Positions 8,049-16,602 of a DNA stretch of 64,000 nt are shown here, in pieces. Every line of letters starts with the position of its first letter. Position 1 is the first letter of the stretch. The position numbers and the translations under genes are program-made. Under the pieces are notes generated by a model. The model ran no database searches and was not told the DNA's origin. It was given only the letters and a program-made list of their open reading frames with translations. The stretch comes from Ructibacterium sp965146665 (lineage in GTDB: Bacteria > Bacillota > Clostridia > Monoglobales > Monoglobaceae). The DNA lies in NCBI GenBank assembly GCA_965146665.1, contig CBCTHE010000004.1, positions 62,001 to 126,000 of the forward strand, given 5' to 3'.

Positions 8049-9986
8049 TCAATCTGCCCCTTTGATTACAACCGTGTTTTCAGAGCCATTCCAGTCAACC
8101 GCCGCACCCAGCGCCTCACTGACCGCCCGGACAGGCACCATGGTCCGGCCGCTGACCATTCTTGCCGGAACATCCAGCGGAATTTCCGAGCCGTTCTTTT
8201 TTAAGATCTGGTTATCAATGGTGATCTCAATATGGGTCCCCGCCCGGTCTGCGGCCGCGGTCTGGGAAGCCTCGTCCCAGGTCACCGAAGCGCCCAGCGC
8301 TTCAAAAATGGTCCGCATGGGCACCAGTACCCGGTCCTGCTCCATGATAGGAGCGACATCGCTTTTCAATCTGCCGCCGTCCAGCGTCACAAGAATATTC
8401 TCCGTGATCTGAATCCGGTATTCTGCCGCAGCGGCTGTCTGGCCGCCCGAGACCGCTTCAGCCCGAACAACATGCTCGCCCAGGCCATAGCGCGTCAAAT
8501 CAAGCACCGCCTGATAGGGGATCTCCGCACTCTCCCCCGCCGGATTTCCGTCCACATAATACCGGACAGCCGGCTTGCTGTCACCAAATACATGGGGATA
8601 GGCATAGAGAGGCGTCTGAGTCTGCGGAAGGACCATTCCGTCTTCCAGCGGCCGATAGGTCTGCTCCGCCTCGCCGCCATAGTTCTTCTGTATGAAGTGG
8701 GGCGCCTGTGCCGCCGCCTGATAGGCCTGATTCAGGGCCGGGCTGTGGGTCAGGGCATAGTCGTTGGCCTCGGGGGCGATATAGGTATTGAAATAGGCAA
8801 TCAGTTTCACCTGCGGATAGACCATGGGTACAAACCAATACATGCGCTGAAGATTTGCCACTGCCCAGTCCGTGTTGTCCTGGCCAAGAGAGACGGTCGT
8901 ATGGGCGCTCCCGCACTCAGCCAGCATGATTGGCTTTCTGCCGCCGAACTTGTCCAGCACCTCCTTGACCACCAGCACCGGGTCCGCGCCATCGCCCGCG
9001 CCAAAGGAAACCTCATTGAATCTCTGCTCCAAAGGCCATTCTCTCCCCTGAAAATGCCGGATCAAGTAGGCGGATATTCCCACCCAGTCCACATATTCGT
9101 CTCCGGGATAAAAGTCCTCCATATCTGAGTTCCAGTCTGAAGCATGCGCCACAGACCAGACCGCCGCCACGTGGGAGGTCTGTTCATGAACCATATCCGC
9201 GATCAGACGGAAGGCTGTTTTGAACTGCTCCGGATCCGCCGGATCCGGCCATACATTCATCTCCGCACCAATCCGCAGATACATGGGGATATCCTTATAC
9301 TGGTTCAGCTCCTGCAGAAATCCCGAAATGTACGCTGTTTGATTGGGAATCTCAGCCAGGGCAGAGCCCTCTCCCTGTATGTTCCATGCAATCTCAACCG
9401 CCGCGCCCCGCTGTTTTGCCTGCTCCAGAATACTGCGGTCCCATCCGCTCAGCTGATTGCCATAGTCAATATACAGCAATATCATAGACTCATCCTGCTG
9501 TGACTGTTCCGCAACCTGGCCATAGAGCACGCCAAGCTCCGGCTCATTGACAGCGCCATAAAATTTTTGCGGCTGTACCGCGCTGGTGTACGCCGTAATA
9601 CTGGGTGTGTAGTGCTGGGCTTTGCTCCTGGCAATCCGAACACCATCCTCCCAATTCATGTATTCACCATAGGGGATGTATTTTTGATAATAGGCCGCGG
9701 CTGTAATAAACGCATTCTTTCGGTCATAGGCATCCGCAACATCATAATATCTGGAAGCCAAAATCTCTTTGATCTGGTTCGTCTCGGGCACAGCGGTTAA
9801 AAGCGCGGTCACCTGCTCGCCAAAAGAAATAATACCGTCATCATCTCCCGCCTCCTTGGCCGCCAAATAGGCGTCGTTCAGCGCCCAAAACGCGTGGGGC
9901 AGCTCTTCTTCAGCCGAAACATGTACACAGAGTACCGGCAGCAGCAACAGAACGGACAGCGCCAGTGCAGTAAATTTTCTTATCAT
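8049..9986 (-). CDS. Secreted GH26-like protein with copper-amine-oxidase-like stalk domain (copy B)
   Basis: 645 residues, same architecture as copy A: signal peptide ending near HVSAEEE, helical segment, GH26-like barrel (YLRIGAEMNVW acid/base and MLAECGSAHT nucleophile segments both kept), an Ig-like DSKPAVRYYVDG region, and a C-terminal stalk with LVPMRTIFEALGA / MVPVRAVSEALGA. It is predicted to act outside the cell on a polysaccharide, substrate unknown. The ATG at 9986 follows AAGGGGG at 9 nt; the upstream ATG at 10022 lacks a site. Both copies keep the two candidate catalytic Glu residues, so neither looks decayed. It lies 27 nt after the nucleoside phosphorylase gene frame ends upstream on this strand. 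Confidence 0.8.
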   Translation of the reverse strand: MIRKFTALALSVLLLLPVLCVHVSAEEELPHAFWALNDAYLAAKEAGDDDGIISFGEQVTALLTAVPETNQIKEILASRYYDVADAYDRKNAFITAAAYYQKYIPYGEYMNWEDGVRIARSKAQHYTPSITAYTSAVQPQKFYGAVNEPELGVLYGQVAEQSQQDESMILLYIDYGNQLSGWDRSILEQAKQRGAAVEIAWNIQGEGSALAEIPNQTAYISGFLQELNQYKDIPMYLRIGAEMNVWPDPADPEQFKTAFRLIADMVHEQTSHVAAVWSVAHASDWNSDMEDFYPGDEYVDWVGISAYLIRHFQGREWPLEQRFNEVSFGAGDGADPVLVVKEVLDKFGGRKPIMLAECGSAHTTVSLGQDNTDWAVANLQRMYWFVPMVYPQVKLIAYFNTYIAPEANDYALTHSPALNQAYQAAAQAPHFIQKNYGGEAEQTYRPLEDGMVLPQTQTPLYAYPHVFGDSKPAVRYYVDGNPAGESAEIPYQAVLDLTRYGLGEHVVRAEAVSGGQTAAAAEYRIQITENILVTLDGGRLKSDVAPIMEQDRVLVPMRTIFEALGASVTWDEASQTAAADRAGTHIEITIDNQILKKNGSEIPLDVPARMVSGRTMVPVRAVSEALGAAVDWNGSENTVVIKGAD

Positions 9987-10049
9987 CTCAGTTTCCCCCT
10001 TGTATTGGCTATATTGATTCATCGTTCAGGCAAAAAATATCTTCACAGT

Positions 10050-10808
10050 CTATACAATATATCGAGCCAGTTCCAATGCAATATCAAAATGCCCTGCATC
10101 GTGCTGTGTCCCCTTGATCTCGCCCTTTTTATGCCGCATATCCCATTCCGGCGCGTCAAGCAAATCGCCGCTTGTAAAGAACGTGTACAGATTCAATCCT
10201 CGAAAATCACACATCGCCTGCAGAGCGGCACACTCCATCTCTACTGAAATACAGCCGTCAGCTTTATGCTTCTCAAAATTATGAATCGTTTCCCTGTAAA
10301 ACGAATCGGTGGTCCATGTCTTTCCCTTGATAAAGGGAATGCCGTTTTCCTGCATAAAAGCCGCAACAACATCCGCATTCTTTACGGTAATATAATCTGA
10401 CGCAGACGCATAGTGATAAGAAGTTCCCTCATCGCGGTATGCCGCTGTTGGAACCATGACCTTTCCATGTGCAATTTCTTTATTGAGGCACCCGGCCCCG
10501 CCGAATACAATATATTTGCCAGTGTTTACCGCGGAAAGACTATCCTCAACTGATCCGACACACGCAGGTGCCCCTACATAGGTTTTATAAAATGCAAAGC
10601 TCTTCCCTTTATACGGAATACAGTAAATTGGTGTACATCCTGTCGCAAACCTAATAGAAGCCACCTGTTTACAGTCATAATTCGCCAGAACATATTCTTC
10701 AATCTTGTACGAAAACGTCAGAATACAAGCATCAACGCAGGGCGCGTTGGGGTTGACAGCAGGGTTTATGATCGCTTTCGATTGATTGTCAAAGGTATCT
10801 GTTATCAT
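10050..10808 (-). CDS. Nucleoside phosphorylase (PNP/UDP family)
   Basis: 252 residues of the PNP_UDP_1 family, which cleaves nucleosides with phosphate to a base and ribose-1-phosphate. Seen in the sequence: YIVFGGAGCLN phosphate/ribose region, VMVPTAAYRDEGTSYHY, and the nucleoside-binding segment ISVEMECAALQAM (Met-Glu ribose contact). The overall pattern is closest to uridine phosphorylase-like proteins; base specificity cannot be told. The ATG at 10808 has GGGAGG 9 nt upstream and is preferred to 10829, which would overlap the GNAT gene. A GNAT gene lies immediately upstream. Confidence 0.82.
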   Translation of the reverse strand: MITDTFDNQSKAIINPAVNPNAPCVDACILTFSYKIEEYVLANYDCKQVASIRFATGCTPIYCIPYKGKSFAFYKTYVGAPACVGSVEDSLSAVNTGKYIVFGGAGCLNKEIAHGKVMVPTAAYRDEGTSYHYASASDYITVKNADVVAAFMQENGIPFIKGKTWTTDSFYRETIHNFEKHKADGCISVEMECAALQAMCDFRGLNLYTFFTSGDLLDAPEWDMRHKKGEIKGTQHDAGHFDIALELARYIV

Positions 10809-10830
10809 ATTCTTATTCCTCCCTGGCACA

Positions 10831-11250
10831 CTATATTTGTTTCATCATAAACATTTCCATGGATTCCTCCAAGGGCGCCATATCTTTCAGCAGACACCCG
10901 CACTCCTTATAGCCAATCTTTCGATAGAAATGCTGTGCCTGTTCCTCCACCATGGTGGAGGTCATAACAAGACGGTATCCCAGCCTTTGCATCGCATCTT
11001 CCCAGCATAGCACCGCTTTTTTCCCGATCCCTTTTTCGCGGTGTGTCTTAAGAACAAAAATAAAATTCAAAAAGGGAATTTCATCCCAGAAAAAATTGTA
11101 CCGCAGAATCCCGGCGCGTTCGCCTGCGTATTCCATGATACAGCACTCATGAAGGGCAGCCTTTTTTGCAAACACCTCCCGGCTTATGTGTCCGTCCAGG
11201 GACAGCCAAAAGTCCATATCTTCCAATTCTGCATACCGCATTGCAAACAT
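10831..11250 (-). CDS. GNAT family N-acetyltransferase
   Basis: 139 residues. The acetyl-CoA binding motif is KTHREKGIGKKAVLCWEDAM (about 68-87, of the R/QxxGxG/A type), followed by the strand-helix AQHFYRKIGYKECG typical of motif B. Small cytoplasmic acetyltransferase, substrate unknown. Start 11250 is preceded by AGGGGG at 8 nt. It ends 22 nt before the start of the nucleoside phosphorylase gene and is probably co-transcribed with it. Confidence 0.85.
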   Translation of the reverse strand: MFAMRYAELEDMDFWLSLDGHISREVFAKKAALHECCIMEYAGERAGILRYNFFWDEIPFLNFIFVLKTHREKGIGKKAVLCWEDAMQRLGYRLVMTSTMVEEQAQHFYRKIGYKECGCLLKDMAPLEESMEMFMMKQI

Positions 11251-11299
11251 ACAAAACGCCCCCTTTATCCCGGCTTACTCCGGCCGCCAGCCCCGTTCT

Positions 11300-11899
11300 T
11301 CAGAGCTCAACCCGCCATTGGAGCGCTTTGGAAAGGGTGATCTCATCGGCAAATTCCAGTTCACCGCCCACCGGCACGCCGTGGGCAATCCGGGTGACCT
11401 TGACCCCAAAGGGCTTAATCAGCTTTGAGATATACATGGCTGTGGTCTCCCCCTCCAGGTTTGGGTTGGTGGCCATAATGACCTCCTGGACACTGCCGTC
11501 CCCGATCCGCGCCATCAGCTCCTTGATCCGGATATCGTCCGGGCCTATGTTATCCATGGGAGAAATCGCGCCATGGAGCACATGATAGACCCCTTTGAAC
11601 TCATTGGTCCGCTCCATCTGCAGAACATCCTTGGGGCTTTCCATGACACAGATCAGGCTGTGATCCCGGGCCGGATTAGAGCAGATACCGCACACCTCCC
11701 GGTCCGAAAGATTCTGGCATTCCCGGCAGTAGCACAGTGACTTTTTCGCGTCCAGAATCGCGGCGGCAAACTTCTCCGCTTTCTCCATGGGCTGATTCAG
11801 CACATGAAAAGCCAGCCGCTGAGCGGTCTTGGTTCCGATACCCGGGAGCTTTTCAAACTCTTCTATCAAATTCTGCAAGGGCGCAGCAAAATACTCCAT
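11300..11899 (-). CDS. recR: Recombination mediator RecR
   Basis: 199 residues, the usual size. Helix-hairpin-helix at the N-terminus (LEEFEKLPGIGTKTAQRLAF), four-Cys zinc finger (CYCRECQNLSDREVCGIC) and Toprim domain (LICVMESPKDVLQME) followed by the C-terminal Walker-B-like segment. Works with RecO/RecF to load RecA at gaps. The usual dnaX-ybaB neighbours are absent; instead it follows recD2 by 21 nt, so two DNA repair genes appear co-transcribed. Ribosome binding site GGAGAGAGG lies 6 nt before the ATG. Confidence 0.96.
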   Translation of the reverse strand: MEYFAAPLQNLIEEFEKLPGIGTKTAQRLAFHVLNQPMEKAEKFAAAILDAKKSLCYCRECQNLSDREVCGICSNPARDHSLICVMESPKDVLQMERTNEFKGVYHVLHGAISPMDNIGPDDIRIKELMARIGDGSVQEVIMATNPNLEGETTAMYISKLIKPFGVKVTRIAHGVPVGGELEFADEITLSKALQWRVEL

Positions 11900-11920
11900 T
11901 TCTATCCTCTCTCCTGTTTT

Positions 11921-14119
11921 CTAAAATATCTCCAGTTTATTTTTCAGCCCCGAAAAGCGGTTCTGAATATTGTCATTGTCAACAAAGGTCTTGATATACT
12001 GTTCCTGTCCCACCAGCACCACCAGAGATTTTGCCCGTGTAATCGCCGTGTACAGAAGATTGCGCGTCATCAGCAATCGGTGTGTCTCAAACATGGGCAT
12101 CACCACCACATCAAACTCACTTCCCTGACTCTTATGGACGGTTATGGCATAAGCCAGCTCCAGCTCGTCCAGCAGAAGAAAATCGTATTTCACAAGCCGG
12201 TCGTCAAACACAACCGTAATCTTCTGGCTCCGGCTGTCAATGTCCGTTATGAATCCCACATCTCCGTTGAACACCCCAAGTCCTTTTTCGCGGCCGTCAA
12301 TCCGCTCCCATTCCAACTGATAGTTGTTCTTAATCTGCATGACCTTGTCTCCCAGGCGGTAGACGCACCGCCCGGTCATTTTTTCGGGCTTGTCAGGCTG
12401 GGCCGGATTCAGGGTATCCTGCAGAACCGCATTCAGGTTCTGCACCCCAATCAGGGATTTCCGGGTCGGGGTAAGCACCTGGATTTGGGAGAGATTGCTC
12501 AGTCCATACGCCTTGGGAAGCCGCCGTGCGCAGAGGTCCGCTATGGTTTGGGGCAGGCTCATGGGATCATCGCGGGTAACCAGAAAAAAGTCATTGTCCC
12601 TGTCGTTGAACATGGGCATTTCCCCATGGTTGACCCGATGGGCATTGACGACGATCATACTCTCTCGGGCCTGCCGGAATATCTCGGTCAGTGTGATACA
12701 GGTCAGGGCGCCGCTGTCAATGATATCCTTAAGCACGTTCCCGGCCCCCACAGAGGGAAGCTGGTCGCTGTCTCCCACCATGACCACACGGGCGCCCCGG
12801 GGCACCGCCTCCAGCAAGCTGTCCATCAGGAGAATGTCAACCATGGACATCTCATCCACAATCAGCACATCACACTCCAGCGTATTCTGGGCGTTGCGCG
12901 CAAACTGTGACCCAACCTCGTCCACGCCCGGCGTGATCTCCAAAAGCCGGTGAATGGTTTTGGCCTCCGCACCGCAGAGCTCTGTCATGCGTTTGGCCGC
13001 CCGTCCGGTCGGCGCTGTCAGCGCGACCCGCCGCCGGGACCGGTGCATCAGCTCAATGATGGTCTTGATGATGGTGGTCTTTCCCGTACCGGGCCCGCCG
13101 GTAATGACCAAGGCCGAATTCTGGAACACACACTGCACCGCCTCCAGCTGCGCTTCGGCCAGCTGGATTCCGGTGTCTGCCTCCACCTCCTCTATGAGCC
13201 CGCCGATTTCATTCATATCCGTGTCAAATACGAGCTGAGACATGGCAAGAAGGCGTTCTGCCACGCGTTTTTCCGCATCATAATAGAGCCGCAGATAGAG
13301 AGCGTCGTATTCTCCCATATTGACCAGAACCAGCTCCTTCCGCAGGAGCATTTCTGAAACCGCCTCTTCCACAATCCCCTTTTCCACATCCAGAAACTGA
13401 CTGGCCTGTCCCACCACAGCCGAACGGGGCAAAAACGTGTGTCCGTTCAGATAGCCAATCTGCTTCATCAAAAATTGAATGCCGGAGGAGATTCGCTCAT
13501 AGGAGGTCTTATCAATGCCGATTTCCTCGGCAATGCTGTCAGCGGTCTTGAAATTGATCCCATCCACCCGGTCAGCGAGAAGATAGGGATTGGCCGTGAC
13601 CAGACTGACTGTCGAGGTACCAAACTGCTTAAACGCCTTGACAGCAGCCGCGGGAGAAATCCCAAATTTCTGGAAAAAGATAACTACTTCCCGAACCCCA
13701 ATCAGCTCTACGAACTTTTTATAGATGGCGTCCACCTTTTTCTTGGTCAGTCCGCTGATGACCAGAAGGCGGTCTGGTTCATGCTCAATCACCTCCAGGG
13801 CCTCCGCTCCGAACAGCTCGACAATCTTCCTCGCCGTGGTTTTTCCGATTCCCGGCAGCAGACCGGAAGCCAGATATTTTTCAATCTCCGTCTCTGTGGA
13901 CGGGAGCTTGCGCTCATAGTATTCCACCTTGAACTGGTCCCCGTACTCCACATGGGTCACCCATTCGCCGTGGACAACGACGCTTTCGCCTTCGGTCAGG
14001 TCCGGCATGTACCCGGTCAGGGTAATCAGCTGGCCGCCGCTGGAAATATCGCAGACTGTATAGCCGTTCTCGTGATTTTCATAGATGATGGATTCCACCA
14101 TGCCGTCGATCTGAAGCAC
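11921..14119 (-). CDS. recD2: RecD2 family ATP-dependent DNA helicase
   Basis: 732 residues. N-terminal OB-like region (VESIIYENHENGYTVCDI) and tandem helix-hairpin-helix motifs (LPGIGKTTARKIVELFG, VISGLTKKKVDAIYKKF) mark RecD2 rather than RecBCD RecD. Superfamily 1B helicase motifs follow: Walker A GGPGTGKTT, Walker B VDEMSMVD, VHKSQGSEF and YTAITRAK. A 5'-3' helicase in repair/recombination. The GTG at 14119 is chosen because GGAGGGG sits 7 nt before it and translation then begins LQIDGMVES, as in homologs; upstream ATGs at 14188 and 14143 lie in or near the promoter. Transcribed together with recR. Confidence 0.93.
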   Translation of the reverse strand: MLQIDGMVESIIYENHENGYTVCDISSGGQLITLTGYMPDLTEGESVVVHGEWVTHVEYGDQFKVEYYERKLPSTETEIEKYLASGLLPGIGKTTARKIVELFGAEALEVIEHEPDRLLVISGLTKKKVDAIYKKFVELIGVREVVIFFQKFGISPAAAVKAFKQFGTSTVSLVTANPYLLADRVDGINFKTADSIAEEIGIDKTSYERISSGIQFLMKQIGYLNGHTFLPRSAVVGQASQFLDVEKGIVEEAVSEMLLRKELVLVNMGEYDALYLRLYYDAEKRVAERLLAMSQLVFDTDMNEIGGLIEEVEADTGIQLAEAQLEAVQCVFQNSALVITGGPGTGKTTIIKTIIELMHRSRRRVALTAPTGRAAKRMTELCGAEAKTIHRLLEITPGVDEVGSQFARNAQNTLECDVLIVDEMSMVDILLMDSLLEAVPRGARVVMVGDSDQLPSVGAGNVLKDIIDSGALTCITLTEIFRQARESMIVVNAHRVNHGEMPMFNDRDNDFFLVTRDDPMSLPQTIADLCARRLPKAYGLSNLSQIQVLTPTRKSLIGVQNLNAVLQDTLNPAQPDKPEKMTGRCVYRLGDKVMQIKNNYQLEWERIDGREKGLGVFNGDVGFITDIDSRSQKITVVFDDRLVKYDFLLLDELELAYAITVHKSQGSEFDVVVMPMFETHRLLMTRNLLYTAITRAKSLVVLVGQEQYIKTFVDNDNIQNRFSGLKNKLEIF

Positions 14120-14159
14120 CCGGCGTCCCCTCCTCACATACATAATTCTACAAAGTATT

Positions 14160-14188
14160 ATTATAAAACAAGTGCCCGCAAAACACAA
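14160..14188 (-). promoter_or_regulatory. Sigma-A promoter of recD2-recR
   Basis: TTGTGT, a 17-nt spacer and a perfect TATAAT on the minus strand, about 35 nt before the GTG start. This argues against starts located further upstream. Confidence 0.65.
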
Positions 14189-14305
14189 GAGGAAATTATA
14201 CCGGATTTACGTTTTTTCCGTCCATGGTTTTGTATGCCCCCGGCCGCCTCCGCCGCCCCGCAAACACTTTGGCACAAGCCGGATTTTTGCATGAACAGGG
14301 GCATA

Positions 14306-14338
14306 CAAAACAAAAAACTGCGGAACATGGTTCCGCAG
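14306..14338 (-). terminator. Rho-independent terminator of the aromatic operon
   Basis: Nine-bp perfect stem (CTGCGGAAC / GTTCCGCAG, 14318-14338) with an ATG-size loop, followed on the minus strand by TTTTTTGTTTTG. It lies about 85 nt after the DUF4180 stop and closes the aro transcript. Confidence 0.9.
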
Positions 14339-14424
14339 CCGCGTTCAATAATAAAAAACACTTTTATTCGTTTAAATTCACGTCCCGGCCTGCCTGTTCT
14401 CAATACCATTTAAACTGGGGGATG

Positions 14425-14796
14425 TCAATCCGCCGCATGTACCAGCCGCTCTATAGCTTCTTCAAGTGTGCTGACAAAAAAGAAGTCCTGACCCTCGTTG
14501 CATTCATAGATAAAATCATGCAATGGCTTGCTGGTATAACCGCTGAAATCACCGTATACAGCCAGCTTTGCATGATAGTTCACGAATTTTTGCAAAATTT
14601 CGCCCGCCAGTCCGGAACTCAGAATAAAGAAACGATCATCCACCGCAGATTTTGGAAGAATCAGGCAAGCGCTATCCGCGTCATATTTTGCTTGCATAAT
14701 CAGATCGACCGCCGCCTGGGTTCCGTTCAGAACGGGCGCATGGCTCTCTGCCACAGCAATGCAGTGCGCACCGCGCCGTATACTTTGAATTTTCAT
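14425..14796 (-). CDS. DUF4180 domain protein, last gene of the aro operon
   Basis: 123 residues. Matches the DUF4180 pattern: a central LAVYGDFSGYTSKPLHDFIYE stretch and the closing FFFVSTLEEAIERL. The fold is cytoplasmic; biochemical function is unknown. It starts 10 nt after the aroE stop and sits before the operon terminator, so it is co-expressed with aromatic biosynthesis, but this may be accidental. The start at 14796 has GGAGG upstream, overlapping the aroE end. Confidence 0.8.
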   Translation of the reverse strand: MKIQSIRRGAHCIAVAESHAPVLNGTQAAVDLIMQAKYDADSACLILPKSAVDDRFFILSSGLAGEILQKFVNYHAKLAVYGDFSGYTSKPLHDFIYECNEGQDFFFVSTLEEAIERLVHAAD

Positions 14797-14806
14797 AAAT
14801 ACCTCC

Positions 14807-15658
14807 TCAGAACCTTGTCCGCACAGCCTGTGCCGCCAGCGGATAGACCCGTTTCATATCAAAGTTCACATCCGTATAGATCCGGTCTGCCAGCAAGGCC
14901 TGAAAAATCAGCATTCCAAGGCCGTTTAAGGTGGTCAGGCCGCGCCGTTCCGCCTCCTGTAACAGTTCGGTGCGTTCCGGGTTGTAAATCAGATCCGACA
15001 CAAGCGCCTGTCCCGGCAGGGCATCCAAAAAGGAAAAATCTGAAAAATTCTCCGTCACACCCTGCATGCCAAGGGGCGTCGCGTTCAGCAAAATATCGCA
15101 GTTCACGCAGGCATCGCATATGGCCTGCCCATTCAGCCTCCCCGCAAAAATCTGCGCGCCGGTCTTCTCCTTTACGGCGCGGCAGATCTCCTCTGCTTTG
15201 GCCTTGGTCCGGTTGAGTACACGGATTTCCCGCGCGCCCTCCCAGGCCGCTTTCAGGGCAAGGGTCCGCACGACGCCCCCGGCGCCCAGAATGACTACCC
15301 GGCTGTCCCGGAAACGCTTTCCCGTCATGCCAAGCGCCGCCAGATAGCCGTCCGCATCCGTGTTATAGCCATAGAGTTTCCCCTCTCTGATCCGCACGGT
15401 GTTGACAGACTGGTACCGCTCTGCCTCCTGATCAATCCCGTACAGGTATGGCAGAATATCCACCTTATGTGGCATGGTCAGATTAAAGCCGTCAAGTCCC
15501 TCTGCTTTTGCATACCGCAGGAACGCCTCCAGTTCCCCCTTTTTCACCCGCACCTTTTCATAGGCATAGGGTATATCCAGAGCCTCCAGCGCCGCGCTGT
15601 GCACATCCGGAGACAGACTGTGCGCAATGGGATCGCCGATTACCGCAAGCTTAATCAT
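14807..15658 (-). CDS. aroE: Shikimate dehydrogenase
   Basis: 283 residues. Reduces 3-dehydroshikimate to shikimate with NADPH. SLSPDVHSAA (shikimate binding), NLTMPHK (catalytic Lys), NTDADG (catalytic Asp) and the nucleotide-binding GAGGVVRTLALKAA with downstream NRTKAKA (NADPH phosphate-binding) are visible; GLGMLIFQA closes the protein. The ATG at 15658 (AGAGG 9 nt upstream) overlaps the aroQ stop by 8 nt; a GTG one codon earlier is also possible. Confidence 0.96.
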   Translation of the reverse strand: MIKLAVIGDPIAHSLSPDVHSAALEALDIPYAYEKVRVKKGELEAFLRYAKAEGLDGFNLTMPHKVDILPYLYGIDQEAERYQSVNTVRIREGKLYGYNTDADGYLAALGMTGKRFRDSRVVILGAGGVVRTLALKAAWEGAREIRVLNRTKAKAEEICRAVKEKTGAQIFAGRLNGQAICDACVNCDILLNATPLGMQGVTENFSDFSFLDALPGQALVSDLIYNPERTELLQEAERRGLTTLNGLGMLIFQALLADRIYTDVNFDMKRVYPLAAQAVRTRF

Positions 15659-16091
15659 CACACTTTACCTCTTCCATCAAATAATCCATTGCCAGGGTAT
15701 ATCCGCGGAAACCCAGTCCGCAGATCTGCCCCACACAGGCCGGCGCGGTCACCGATTTATGCCGGAATTCGTCCCGTTTATGAATATTGCTGATATGAAC
15801 CTCCACAGCGGGCAGGCCCACGGCCAGCAGAGCGTCATAAATGGCATAGCTGTAATGGGTATAGGCGCCGGGATTGATCACAATGGCGTCACAGCTGCCA
15901 AGGGCGTGGTGAATAAAGTCAATGATCTCCCCCTCGCCGTTGCTCTGGAGCACAATGGCCTCACTGCCCCGCTCCGCGGCATAGCTCTCCAGATACTGTT
16001 CCAGCTCTGCATAGCCCTGTTTTCCGTAAACACCCGGTTCCCGGGTGCCCAGCATATTGATATTCGGTCCGTTAACCACCATGATTTTCAT
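15651..16091 (-). CDS. aroQ: 3-dehydroquinate dehydratase, type II
   Basis: 146 residues, the normal size. Catalyses dehydroquinate to dehydroshikimate as a dodecamer. VVNGPNINMLGTREPGVYG carries the catalytic Tyr/Asn region; NPGAYTHYSYAIYDAL and EVHISNIHKRDEFRHKS hold the catalytic His and substrate loop. The ATG at 16091, with AGAGGTGG upstream, is chosen over the in-frame codon at 16184 inside aroK. It overlaps aroK by 20 nt. Confidence 0.96.
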   Translation of the reverse strand: MKIMVVNGPNINMLGTREPGVYGKQGYAELEQYLESYAAERGSEAIVLQSNGEGEIIDFIHHALGSCDAIVINPGAYTHYSYAIYDALLAVGLPAVEVHISNIHKRDEFRHKSVTAPACVGQICGLGFRGYTLAMDYLMEEVKCDD

Positions 16092-16599
16092 AGCGTTCCA
16101 CCTCTTTCTTAATCTTTTCCACCGCCTCTGCCAAAGAACCGTCATTGACAACGCGGATGTCCGCCCACGCCAGATACATATCATACCGCTCCGCCCAGAG
16201 TCTGTGGAGCCGTTCCTTCCCGTCCGCCAGCAGAGGGCGGGTCTCTGTGTCGATGTCGCCGAGAATTCTCTCCAGCGGCCGGTCGATGAAGATCACAACA
16301 CCGCCCCGCGCGGTCTCGCGGTTGGCCGGCCGGGTGACAATCCCGCCGCCTGTGGCCAGAATTCCGCCTTGTCCCAACGCCTCCCGAAACGCCGCGGTCT
16401 CCGCCCGGCGGAATCCGCTTTCGCCCTCCTGGGCAAAAATTTCCGGTATGGTACGCCGCTCCCGCCGTTCAATCTCCGCGTCAAGATCCAGCATGGGCCG
16501 CCCCAGCGCATAGGCCAGCCGTCTGCCGACAGCGGTTTTGCCGCAGCCGGGCATCCCAATTAGAATCAGATCCTTTTTCTCACCTTTTACCGTATCCAC
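16072..16599 (-). CDS. aroK: Shikimate kinase
   Basis: 175 residues. Phosphorylates shikimate at O3 with ATP. P-loop GMPGCGKTAVGRRLA, shikimate-binding DLDAEIERR and GFRRAE, GGGIV, and the lid RPLL segment are all present. The start is a GTG at 16599 with GGAGGG 7 nt upstream; that site overlaps the pheA stop codon, suggesting translational coupling. Confidence 0.95.
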   Translation of the reverse strand: MDTVKGEKKDLILIGMPGCGKTAVGRRLAYALGRPMLDLDAEIERRERRTIPEIFAQEGESGFRRAETAAFREALGQGGILATGGGIVTRPANRETARGGVVIFIDRPLERILGDIDTETRPLLADGKERLHRLWAERYDMYLAWADIRVVNDGSLAEAVEKIKKEVERYENHGG

Positions 16600-16602
16600 C
16601 GG

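Noticed and set aside
14161..14409. 82-codon minus-strand frame between recD2 and the aro terminator
   Set aside because: It runs through the terminator hairpin and the recD2 promoter and resembles no family.
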